Positions 42,552-50,332 of a DNA stretch of 64,000 bases are shown piece after piece. The notes under the pieces are model-generated. The model saw only the letters and a program-made list of their open reading frames with translations, made no database searches and was not told where the DNA came from. This stretch comes from Occultella aeris (lineage in GTDB: Bacteria; Actinomycetota; Actinomycetes; Actinomycetales; Beutenbergiaceae): contig NZ_CACRYJ010000014.1 in NCBI RefSeq assembly GCF_902703175.1, positions 112,739-176,738 of the forward strand, written 5' to 3'. Position 1 is the first letter of the stretch. The number at the start of each line of letters is the position of its first letter. A program made the position numbers and the translations under genes.

Positions 42552-43654
42552 CCGGAGACCTCCGCATCGGAGCTCGCGGAGTCGACGCGAACCGCGTCGG
42601 GGCGGTTCGATGCCGTTCTCGGTCCCGCTCTGGTCGAGCCGCCATCCGACCGCTTCCGATGCATGGAGCCCACCAAGAAGGCTGGCCTGGCCGGGCGACG
42701 CCAGCCACTGAGCCGTCGCTGGTGCGCGATCCTCGGGTCGAGCAGACCGTAGACGACATCGACGATCAGGTTGACCAGCATCAGGATCAACGCAAAGAAC
42801 AGTGTTGTGCCCATCAGCAGCGGCATGTCCCTGGTCCGTGCGGCGAGGGTGAAGAGCCTGCCGAGACCGGGGATCCCGAGCAGCACCTCGATGAACACTG
42901 TTCCGGTTGCCAGCGAGGCGAAGACCGGGCCAACCACCGTGACCAGCGGGATCAGTGAGTTCCGCAGGACGTGACGGATCAGAACCGTTCGGGTGCTGCC
43001 ACCCTTGGCCAGCGCCGCAGTGACGTAGTCGTCTCGTAGCGCTTCCAGCATCGAGGACCGGACGTATCGGGCGAGCATTGCCGTCGGCTGCACGGCCAGT
43101 GCGATCACCGGGATGATCATGTACTCCGGCCCGGCCCATCCGCGCACCGGTAGCCAACCGAGGCCCACCGCGAGGATCAGCATGAGCAGCAGCGCGAAGA
43201 GGTAGCCGGGCAGAGCTTGCAAGGTGGTCAGGACGAAGATCGAGCCGTAATCGGCCGGCTTGTCCTTCTTGATGGCCGCCAGCATTCCCACCGGGATGGC
43301 CACAAGCAGGGTCAGCAGGGTGGCAGGTACCGCGAGGGAGAGGGAGACCGGAAATGCCTCGCCGATCAGCCCTTCCACCGTGGACTGCGGGTACTTGTAC
43401 GTCGGGCCCATGTCCCAGGTGATGGCTCCCCCCATGAACCGGAAGTACTCGAGCCAGCCGGCCGCACCCTCTTGACCGCTCGGGTCCGCACCGCCGGAGG
43501 AGTTGCCAAGGGTGGTTGTGCCGACGTCCGAGAGTTGGGCGAACGAGCCGGGTACGAGTTGCAGGAGGCCGAAGGTGATCACCGAGACGGCAAGCAGTGA
43601 CAGCACCAACCGCACCAGCCTGCGGGCGAGATAGCCGAGCAACTCACGCACCAC
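42548..43654 (-). CDS. ABC transporter permease, DppB type
   Basis: A 368-residue inner-membrane permease with six predicted helices. The N-terminus RRLVRLVLSLLAVSVITFGL is typical of OppB, and the EAA loop reads DDYVTAALAKGGSTRTVLIRH. After the usual end (LLDPRIAHQ) it has an extra ~45-residue polar tail. The GTG at 43654 lacks a good ribosome site; the neighbouring GTG at 43651 is equally possible. It is the first gene of the transport operon, under a promoter with a GntR-type site. Confidence 0.94.
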   Translation of the reverse strand: MVRELLGYLARRLVRLVLSLLAVSVITFGLLQLVPGSFAQLSDVGTTTLGNSSGGADPSGQEGAAGWLEYFRFMGGAITWDMGPTYKYPQSTVEGLIGEAFPVSLSLAVPATLLTLLVAIPVGMLAAIKKDKPADYGSIFVLTTLQALPGYLFALLLMLILAVGLGWLPVRGWAGPEYMIIPVIALAVQPTAMLARYVRSSMLEALRDDYVTAALAKGGSTRTVLIRHVLRNSLIPLVTVVGPVFASLATGTVFIEVLLGIPGLGRLFTLAARTRDMPLLMGTTLFFALILMLVNLIVDVVYGLLDPRIAHQRRLSGWRRPARPAFLVGSMHRKRSDGGSTRAGPRTASNRPDAVRVDSASSDAEVSG

Positions 43655-43673
43655 CAGTGCGACCGAGTCGCTT

Positions 43674-43723
43674 GGCAGCCCGGGGCGAGCGAGGGGTGTG
43701 TCTCGGCAGCCCGGGCGAGCGAG
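43674..43723. repeat. Short direct repeat in the transporter leader
   Basis: GGCAGCCCGGGCGAGCGAG at 43705-43723 recurs at 43674-43693 with one extra G. It lies in the 5' untranslated region of the transporter operon; no function is evident. Confidence 0.6.
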
Positions 43724-43798
43724 CGATCATCATTGCGACCTCCTGGCCGGCCGTACGGGTTGACACGACAATGGCTGCGATGCCAGTGCAGTGGGCTC

Positions 43799-43827
43799 AT
43801 CATGCGCGAACTGAGGTCCTAGGTCAA
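43799..43827 (-). promoter_or_regulatory. Promoter and GntR-regulon site 6 (transporter operon)
   Basis: On the minus strand TTGACC (43827-43822) and CATGAT (43804-43799) are spaced by 17 bases. GGTCCTAGGTC (43815-43825) overlaps the -35 box. The promoter lies about 145 bases upstream of the DppB start. Confidence 0.65.
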
Positions 43828-43892
43828 GACCTGGTTCGCGGCGGGCCAGCAGCGCACCCGGAGCCTGCGACTCCGGCCGGCGCCTGGCGGGA

Positions 43893-44306
43893 CTACCCCC
43901 CGAGTCGAGCCACGGCGTCGACCTCGACCAGCAGTGCGGGATCGGCGAGGGTGACGCCGATGGCCGTGCGCGCGGGAAAAACAGGCCCGGTGAAATACTC
44001 ACGGTAGACCGCGTTGAAGGCGGCGAAGTCGCGCACGATATCGGCGAGGTAGATCCGCACCTGGACGACGTGATCTAGGTCCAGGCCCGCCTCCGCCAAC
44101 ACTGCGACGACGTTGTCGAAGGTGGTGCGGGCCTGTTCCTCGAGGCCCGGCCCAACCAGTTGGCCTGTTCCGCGCTGGTAGCCGACCATCCCCGAGACGT
44201 GAACGGTCGCGCCGGACCGATCCCGGCTCAGCATCCCGAAGGAGAGCGGTAGGCCGCTGTTCGCGCCGGGCGGGGTCAGAGGCACCGGCGCTGCGGACGA
44301 GGTCAT
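43893..44306 (-). CDS. RidA-family (YjgF/UK114) protein
   Basis: A 137-residue Rid protein. The substrate Arg is in PARTAIGV near 120 and the conserved Glu in LVEVDAVARL near 130. RidA members hydrolyse reactive enamine/imine intermediates made by PLP enzymes. Here it is divergent from an aminotransferase gene, which fits that role. GGAG precedes the ATG at 44306; an in-frame ATG at 44318 is less well placed. Confidence 0.93.
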   Translation of the reverse strand: MTSSAAPVPLTPPGANSGLPLSFGMLSRDRSGATVHVSGMVGYQRGTGQLVGPGLEEQARTTFDNVVAVLAEAGLDLDHVVQVRIYLADIVRDFAAFNAVYREYFTGPVFPARTAIGVTLADPALLVEVDAVARLGG

Positions 44307-44324
44307 CTTGTACTCCATTCCATG

Positions 44325-44338
44325 TATTATGCAGAATA
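44325..44338. promoter_or_regulatory. Palindrome between ridA-like and aminotransferase genes
   Basis: TATTATGCAGAATA is a 14-base dyad with one mismatched pair, AT-rich in a GC-rich region. It may be the operator of the second GntR regulator, which is encoded downstream of the aminotransferase. Confidence 0.5.
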
Positions 44339-44441
44339 GTCCGGATTCGGTCCGCATCTGCGAAACCTGACCGATCGGCGCCGGGGCCGACCGGGACGTG
44401 CGGACCACCGAACCGTCAGACACGCCCTTGGGAGGCAACCG

Positions 44442-45743
44442 ATGCGAACCGCCACGGAAAAGACCGTCATCGAGTCCTGGCCGCAGTCCGAGCGTCGTTG
44501 GGCCAGGGCGCCCGACGTGCTCGGCGGGGGCGTCAGTACCGGCCTGCGAGCACAGTTCCGGCCGCACCCCCTGTTCTTCGAGTCGGGCAGCGGTGCCCGA
44601 CTGACCGACGTCGACGGCAACACCTACCTGGACTACGTGCTCGGGTGGGGACCCAACATCGTCGGTCATGCACATCCACAGTTGATCGGCGAAGTGACCC
44701 GCGCCCTGGCCAGGGGACAGAGCTTCGGCGCCGTCTCCGACGACGAGGTCGAACTCGGGCGCGTGGTGATGGACCGCATCCCGGGCGCCGAGCGGGTGTT
44801 GTGGACCAACACCGGCAGCGAGGCCGCACAGATCGCACTGCGGCTTGCCCGCGCCGCGACCGGGCGGCGCCGGGTGGTCAAGTTCGGTGGGCACTATCAC
44901 GGATGGACCGACGCCTTCCTGACCGGCTACCGGCCCAGCCCGGACGGCTCGCTGGGCGGGCCGGGCACGCTCGGGCACAACCCAGGCTCGATCGCTGACG
45001 TCACACTGGCACCATGGGGAGACGCCGATGCGCTCGCCGCGATCCTGGCCGACCCGACATCCGACGTCGCTGCGGTGTTCTGCGAGCCGGTGCTCTGCAA
45101 CACCGGGGTCCTGACTCCACCGGACGGCTTCCTCCTGCGGTTGCGAGAACTGTGCGACCGGCACGGGGTCGTGCTGGTGTTCGACGAGGTGATCACCGGG
45201 TTCCGGATCGCCCGCGGCGGCGCCGTCGAGCGGTTCGGTGTCCGACCCGACCTGGTGCTCCTCGCCAAGGCGATCGCCGGAGGCCTCCCGCTGGCCGCCG
45301 TCGTCGGGCAGGCGGCGATCATCGATCAGGTACGCAGCGGCGTGGTGCACGCCGGCACCTACAACGGAAACCTCACGGCCATCGCCGGCGGCCGGGCCAC
45401 ACTTGACATCCTGGACCGACCCGGGGTGTACGCGAGGTTCGAAGCACTGACCGGCGCACTCACGGACGGCTTCACGGAAGCCTTCGCCGCGGCTGGTCTC
45501 GAGGCGACGATTCATCATGTAGGTCCTGCGCTGCAGGTGATTCCGGGCGTCGCGAACGCCGCGACCGTCGACGCGTACTTCGGCGCGGACTGGGCGTTCT
45601 ACGACGCATTGGTGGTGGAACTGTTGCGGCGCAACGTGTTCTGCCTACCAGGGGGACGCTGGTACCTGTCCACCGAGCACACCCAGGTCCAGGTGGAGAC
45701 GACCATCGCCGCTATGAGGGCGGCGATCGCCGAACTGGCCTGA
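44442..45743 (+). CDS. Class III aminotransferase (glutamate-1-semialdehyde-aminomutase-like)
   Basis: A 433-residue PLP enzyme. Class III motifs are TNTGSEAAQIALRLARA near 125, KFGGHYHGW near 150, VLVFDEVITGFR near 245 and the PLP Lys in LLAKAIAGGLPLAAV near 275. It resembles HemL, but the neighbours (RidA, creatininase-family, GntR) point to catabolism, not heme synthesis. GGGAGG precedes the ATG. The amino acid or amino sugar used is unknown. Confidence 0.92.
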   Translation: MRTATEKTVIESWPQSERRWARAPDVLGGGVSTGLRAQFRPHPLFFESGSGARLTDVDGNTYLDYVLGWGPNIVGHAHPQLIGEVTRALARGQSFGAVSDDEVELGRVVMDRIPGAERVLWTNTGSEAAQIALRLARAATGRRRVVKFGGHYHGWTDAFLTGYRPSPDGSLGGPGTLGHNPGSIADVTLAPWGDADALAAILADPTSDVAAVFCEPVLCNTGVLTPPDGFLLRLRELCDRHGVVLVFDEVITGFRIARGGAVERFGVRPDLVLLAKAIAGGLPLAAVVGQAAIIDQVRSGVVHAGTYNGNLTAIAGGRATLDILDRPGVYARFEALTGALTDGFTEAFAAAGLEATIHHVGPALQVIPGVANAATVDAYFGADWAFYDALVVELLRRNVFCLPGGRWYLSTEHTQVQVETTIAAMRAAIAELA

Positions 45744-45808
45744 CCCGCGCCCCAGCCGATGGTCACCGACCGCTCCGCGGTCACCTTCCCAATCCGAACG
45801 GCAGGAAC

Positions 45809-46612
45809 ATGAACACGCCTCCGCACGCTACGACACCGGTGCATTTCGACCGGCTGACCCGGACCGAGCTCGCCGATCTCGCACCCCGCGCGCTCGCGGT
45901 GATCCCGATGGGGTCGACGGAGCAGCACGGTCCGCACCTACCCAGCGGCACCGACACCCGGATCATCACCGAGATCGCCCACCGCGCCACGGTGCTGGTC
46001 GGCGATCGCGTGCCCGTGGTGGTGCTGCCCACCCTGCCGTTCGGCGTGGCCGGGCACCACGTTCCCTTCGGCGCCACCGGCAGTGTCAGTCACGCGGTCT
46101 ATCTCGATATGCTCACCGAGCTCGGCCAGAGTCTCGTCGGGTCAGGTTTCGGTCGCCTGATGTTCCTCAATGGCCATGGCGGCAATGATCCCGCCGTCCA
46201 GACCGTCGGGGCCCGATTGGTCACCGAGTGCGCGCTGCCGGTGAGTGTCGCCGCGACGTCCTATTGGACCGCCGCCGGACCTTTGTTGGCCGAGTTCAGC
46301 GACATCCTCGGCCCCACGCCGGGGCACGCCGGGACCTTCGAGACCTCGTGCATGCTGGCGATCGACCCGGCAAGTGTGCGACTGGACCGATTGCCGGATC
46401 CGGAGCCCGCCCGTGAGCCACTCGCTGACGCCGGCCTCAGCGGGGCAGTGGTGAGTCGCGCAGGCATCTGGATGGCCAGCGATGGCCGCACCGATAGTGC
46501 CGCCGGTGCCCACGCCGGCTTGGGCGACCGGGCGCTGACGGTGATTGCCGAGGCCGTCGCTGACTTGATGGTCACCTTCCACGCCAGCACTCCAGTAGGA
46601 ACCGGCCGCTGA
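45809..46612 (+). CDS. Creatininase-family amidohydrolase
   Basis: A 267-residue protein with both family signatures: IPMGSTEQHGPHLP near residue 33 and LFLNGHGGNDPAVQ near 115. These supply Glu, His and Asp ligands for a two-metal centre. Members hydrolyse cyclic amides or C-C/C-N bonds in compounds including creatinine and inositol derivatives. In this cluster it may open a ring before or after the aminotransferase step. AGGAAC precedes the ATG. Confidence 0.92.
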   Translation: MNTPPHATTPVHFDRLTRTELADLAPRALAVIPMGSTEQHGPHLPSGTDTRIITEIAHRATVLVGDRVPVVVLPTLPFGVAGHHVPFGATGSVSHAVYLDMLTELGQSLVGSGFGRLMFLNGHGGNDPAVQTVGARLVTECALPVSVAATSYWTAAGPLLAEFSDILGPTPGHAGTFETSCMLAIDPASVRLDRLPDPEPAREPLADAGLSGAVVSRAGIWMASDGRTDSAAGAHAGLGDRALTVIAEAVADLMVTFHASTPVGTGR

Positions 46613-46626
46613 GGGATACTGGGCTT

Positions 46627-47310
46627 GTGAGCGATCTTGCTGCCCTCGGGGATCCGGCCGATGCGGTATCCGGCACATCGCTCGTGATGGGGATCCAGCA
46701 GTCGTTGCGCCGCGCGATCATTGCGGGGGCGTTCGCACCGGGTTATCGCCTCCGCGAGATTCCACTGGCGGAATACTTCGGTGTTTCGACCACTCCTGTG
46801 CGTGAGGCCCTGCGGCAGCTGCAGGCCGAGGGGCTCGTCACCTTCTTCCCGCGGCGTGGCGCCGTGGTGGTCGCGATGAGTGCGTCCGAAGTTCGCGAGC
46901 TCTACGAGATTCGCACCGTGCTGGAGACTCACGCCGTCCAGCAGGCAGCCGCCCGAGCGCTCACGGTTGCCGAATTGGGCCGGGTCCGCGCGATCGCGCA
47001 GCAGCAGCGTGACATGGCAGCTGCAGGTCAGGTGCCCCCGGCCCCGGTCGATGCCGATTTCCATCGGGAGCTGGCTGCCCTCGGTGGCAATGCGGCGATG
47101 GCCGGTCTCATCGAAAGGGCGACTCGGCAGATCGAGACCGTCCTGGCGCGACGACAGTCCGTGGTGGAGGACGGCCTTCGTACCGCGGCTGCCGCACATC
47201 TGGCCATCCTTGAGCGGGTCGAGGCAGGAGACGCCGCCGGTGCGCGCGAGTTGATGCACGAACACCTGTCGTCGGCGTGCGAGATGGTCCTCGCCAGCCT
47301 CAACGACTGA
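46627..47310 (+). CDS. GntR (FCD)-family transcriptional regulator 2
   Basis: A 227-residue regulator: winged helix at residues 25-85 (LREIPLAEYFGVSTTPVREALRQL) and an FCD effector domain (YEIRTVLETHAVQQA, DFHRELAALGGN, AHLAILERV). The GTG lies 14 bases after the creatininase stop, so it is co-transcribed. It probably controls this cluster, perhaps through the dyad at 44325-44338. It differs from the island GntR in sequence. Confidence 0.92.
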   Translation: MSDLAALGDPADAVSGTSLVMGIQQSLRRAIIAGAFAPGYRLREIPLAEYFGVSTTPVREALRQLQAEGLVTFFPRRGAVVVAMSASEVRELYEIRTVLETHAVQQAAARALTVAELGRVRAIAQQQRDMAAAGQVPPAPVDADFHRELAALGGNAAMAGLIERATRQIETVLARRQSVVEDGLRTAAAAHLAILERVEAGDAAGARELMHEHLSSACEMVLASLND

Positions 47311-47349
47311 CGGGGATCGGGTGGCGCGCAGGTACTGCCGGCGACGACG

Positions 47350-48345
47350 TCAGCTACCGAAGCGCCGGGCACCGACATCGGTGTCCGCGCTCTCCTGCGC
47401 GAGCAGCGCGACGCGGGTCGCGAGCAGGCTGGCGGCCGTGGTGATCTCGGGCTCCCGTCCGGCGTCGACCGCGTCGAAGAAGTACGCGGCCGGGCGCCGT
47501 GGTGGCGGCAGCGTCTGGACCCACGGGGCCCGATCGTGGGTGGCGACCGTGAGCGTGTTGTACGCCCAGTCCAGCTCGGCCGTTCCCTCCGAACCGGTCA
47601 GGCGCATCCGGTAGTGCCCGTGCACGTCCGCGGCCTGGGGGGAGAGCCAGTTCGCCTCGATCGTCGCGGTCACCGATCCGGCCCGGAGCAGCACCGCGAC
47701 ATGGTCGTCGAACTCCGGGTGGTCGGCGGCCCGCACGTTCCCGGTCACGGCCGCCACCGAACCCGAGGTGGCGCCGGTCAGGTCCAGCACGAGATCGATG
47801 TCGTGGACCGGCAGATCGGCCGCGATCCCGCCGTAGCCGGCGCGACTGCGGAACCAGGCCGGGCGGGTCGGCAGGTTGAGCTTGTGCGGGCCGGTGCTCG
47901 CGACCAGGGCGAGCTCCCCCAGCACGCCGTCCGCGAGCAGCCGGCGGGCGGCGGAGGTGGGCGGGTAGAACCGCTTCTCGAACACCACCGAGACGTGTCG
48001 GTCCGCCCGTTCAGCCGCCCGCTCGATCTCGTCGAGCTGGGTCAGCGACGTGCACAACGGCTTGTCCGCGAGCACGTGCGCACCGGCCTCGAGAGCGGCC
48101 AGCACCGCCGCCGCCCGCTCGCCGTACACGCCCGCGACGAGGGCCACGTCGACGTCGTGCTCGGCGAGCAGCTCGCCGGGGTCGGCGTAGATCGGCACGT
48201 CGGGCGCACCGGCCAGGTGCGCGGAGCGCATCGCCGGATCCGGCTCCGCGATCGCCACCAGCTCGCACGAGGGCCGATGCGCCACCTCGTCCAGGGCGTA
48301 GCTCACGTGCGGGTGCGCCGCCCCGAGGATGGCGACCCGGGTCAT
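47350..48345 (-). CDS. Gfo/Idh/MocA-family oxidoreductase
   Basis: A 331-residue dehydrogenase with Rossmann start VAILGAAHPHVSYALD. DKP (VLADKPLCTS near 95) stands for EKP, and GGIAADLPVHDIDLVLDLTG holds the catalytic-helix His. The Ala-His-Pro-His in the nucleotide loop is unusual for the GxGxxG position, so cofactor binding may be modified. The ATG overlaps the stop of the next upstream Gfo/Idh gene by four bases; the two may form a pair acting in sequence. Confidence 0.9.
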   Translation of the reverse strand: MTRVAILGAAHPHVSYALDEVAHRPSCELVAIAEPDPAMRSAHLAGAPDVPIYADPGELLAEHDVDVALVAGVYGERAAAVLAALEAGAHVLADKPLCTSLTQLDEIERAAERADRHVSVVFEKRFYPPTSAARRLLADGVLGELALVASTGPHKLNLPTRPAWFRSRAGYGGIAADLPVHDIDLVLDLTGATSGSVAAVTGNVRAADHPEFDDHVAVLLRAGSVTATIEANWLSPQAADVHGHYRMRLTGSEGTAELDWAYNTLTVATHDRAPWVQTLPPPRRPAAYFFDAVDAGREPEITTAASLLATRVALLAQESADTDVGARRFGS

Positions 48346-49367
48346 GAGAGGTCCTCCAGTCGTACCTGGCGCCCGGTCCGGGCCGCCTCGTAGATCCCGC
48401 AGAGCAGCCGGACGGTCCCCGCGGCGTCGGTGGCATCTGCCGCGGACCGGCGCCCGCCCGCGATCGCCTCGAGGACCTCCCGCCACATCGCGACGTGCCC
48501 GGCGATCCCGATCGCGGCCGGGTCCGATGCCCCGCTGATCACCGTGTCGTCAGCGGGCGGCGGCGGCACCCCCGGCAGGTCCCAGCGGATCACCTCGCCC
48601 TGGCCGAGCTCGACGACGCCGAGGGACGTGTGCAGCGTGAGCGTCGCGGGCGAGCCGGGCGGGGTGGCCGTGGAGGTGCTGATCATGCCGAGCGCGCCCG
48701 AGGTGAACCGCAACGTGGCCACCGTGGTGTCCTCGGCGTCCATCTCGTGCCCGAGCGTGCCGTACTGCGCGGTCACGTCGGCCACCGGGCCGCACAGCCA
48801 GCGCAACAGGTCCACGTTGTGCACGCCCTGGTTCATCAGCGAACCGCCGCCCGCAGCCATCGAGGAGCGCCACCCGGCGGCCGCGTAGTAGTCGTCGTCG
48901 CGGTGCCAGTGCACGTGGGTGGTGGCCAGGCGCATCCGGCCCAGGTGGCCGCCGTCGAGCAGGGTCTTGACGTAGGCGAACTCGGCCTCGAACCGCCGCT
49001 GCGCCACCATGGCGATCACCACGCCCCGCTCGGCCTGCAGCACGGCGAGCCGCTCCGCATCGGCGACCGACGTGGCCATCGGCTTCTCCACCAGGACGTG
49101 CCGGCCCGCCTCCGCGGCGGCGATGGCCAGCGGGGCATGCCATTCGGTGGGGGCGCACACCGCGACGGCGGCCACCTCCGGGTGCACGATCACCGCGTCC
49201 GGGTCGAGCCGGACCGCCCCCGGCCAGCCACTCTCGGCCGCCAGCCCAGGGCTCCCGCCACTGAACGCCACCAGGTTGACGCCGGGCAGCGCACGAAGCG
49301 CCCGCGCGTGCGTGACCCCGATCGCGCCAAGCCCGATGATGCCGATACCGAGTTCGGGCGAGCTCAC
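48342..49367 (-). CDS. Gfo/Idh/MocA-family oxidoreductase
   Basis: A 341-residue dehydrogenase: Rossmann motif GIIGLGAIGVTHARAL, VLVEKPMATS near 95 and GGGSLMNQGVHNVDLLRWL near 180. The GTG at 49367 follows AAGGGATC and is preferred over an upstream ATG. It is divergent from another Gfo/Idh gene, with a LacI-type operator between them. Confidence 0.93.
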   Translation of the reverse strand: MSSPELGIGIIGLGAIGVTHARALRALPGVNLVAFSGGSPGLAAESGWPGAVRLDPDAVIVHPEVAAVAVCAPTEWHAPLAIAAAEAGRHVLVEKPMATSVADAERLAVLQAERGVVIAMVAQRRFEAEFAYVKTLLDGGHLGRMRLATTHVHWHRDDDYYAAAGWRSSMAAGGGSLMNQGVHNVDLLRWLCGPVADVTAQYGTLGHEMDAEDTTVATLRFTSGALGMISTSTATPPGSPATLTLHTSLGVVELGQGEVIRWDLPGVPPPPADDTVISGASDPAAIGIAGHVAMWREVLEAIAGGRRSAADATDAAGTVRLLCGIYEAARTGRQVRLEDLS

Positions 49368-49420
49368 TTGGATCCCTTCCAAGACGTGAGAGTGTCCCGC
49401 CATCCTACGGTGTCGCACTC

Positions 49421-49449
49421 TTGACTTGCAACCGATTGCACGACAGGAT
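49421..49449 (+). promoter_or_regulatory. Promoter with LacI-type operator, divergent Gfo/Idh genes
   Basis: TTGACT (49421-49426) and CAGGAT (49444-49449) have a 17-base spacer that contains TTGCAACCGATTGCA (49426-49440). That sequence is the reverse complement of the 14499-14514 operator apart from its end base. The GTG start of the plus-strand gene lies 7 bases after the -10 box. Confidence 0.75.
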
Positions 49450-49456
49450 GCGTCGC

Positions 49457-50332
49457 GTGAAAAGAATCGGATTCATCGGCACCGAGAACTCCCACACCGA
49501 CCACTTCATCCGCTTCCTCAACGATGAGGAACGCCACCCCGGCCATCGCGCAGCGGCGCTGGTCGGCGGACGGAACGACCGTAACGCCGCGCTGGCCGCG
49601 AGCGGCGGGATCGACCTCGTCGTCGAGGACCCGGAGGACCTGATCGGTCAGGTCGACGCCGCGATCATCTCCACCCGCGACGGCGCACTGCACCGCCGGC
49701 AGGCGGAGCCGCTCCTGGCGGCCGGCATCCCGGTTCTGGTGGACAAGCCGCTCGCCACCACCGTCCCCGACGCCGCCGCCATCCTGGCCGCCGCCCACGC
49801 GGGCGGGGCGCCGGTGTTCTCCGGTTCCGCGCTGCGCTACGTGCCGCAGGTCGAACAATTGCGCGACGGCGGAGCCGAGCTCGGGCCGTTCCGTCACCTG
49901 CATGTGGTGGGGCCGGCCGATCCGGACAGCCCGTACTCGGGCCTGGCCTTCTACGGGATCCACCACGTGGAGGCCGCCCTGGAGATCCTCGGCAACCCGG
50001 TCCTCGCGCCCGGCGAGGTCACGCCCGTGGTGCGCCAGCACGGCGACACGACCACCGCCGTCGTGCGCCTCGGCGAGACCGAGGTGACGTTCACGTTCGT
50101 GGTCCCCGGGGATGCGACCCGGGTACCGTTCCACGCCACCGCCGTGCGGACCAACGGCGTCGTCGCCCGCGAGCTGGTGCTGGACCGCGACTACAACGCA
50201 CCCGCCCTGGCCGCGTTCATCGACGCGGTCGAGACCGGCCGCTCCCCCGTTACCGACGAGCACCTGCTCAGCCCGGTGGTGGTGCTCAGCGCCATCGCCG
50301 AGGCCCTGCCCCTCGGAAAGGACGAATCATGA
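49457..50332 (+). CDS. Gfo/Idh/MocA-family protein (short form)
   Basis: A 291-residue protein, shorter than the usual 330-390. It begins KRIGFIGTENSHTDHF, with Thr-Glu-Asn in place of the GxGxxG glycines, and has VLVDKPLATT near 85 and FYGIHHVEAALEILG near 165. The reduced nucleotide loop suggests altered cofactor use. The GTG at 49457 is taken as a probable leaderless start; an ATG at 49448 is the alternative. It is coupled to the next gene by a four-base overlap. Confidence 0.85.
   Translation: MKRIGFIGTENSHTDHFIRFLNDEERHPGHRAAALVGGRNDRNAALAASGGIDLVVEDPEDLIGQVDAAIISTRDGALHRRQAEPLLAAGIPVLVDKPLATTVPDAAAILAAAHAGGAPVFSGSALRYVPQVEQLRDGGAELGPFRHLHVVGPADPDSPYSGLAFYGIHHVEAALEILGNPVLAPGEVTPVVRQHGDTTTAVVRLGETEVTFTFVVPGDATRVPFHATAVRTNGVVARELVLDRDYNAPALAAFIDAVETGRSPVTDEHLLSPVVVLSAIAEALPLGKDES

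Noticed and set aside
44075..44082. CTAGGTCC, resembling the GntR motif
   Set aside because: It lies inside the ridA-like coding region and lacks the second half site.
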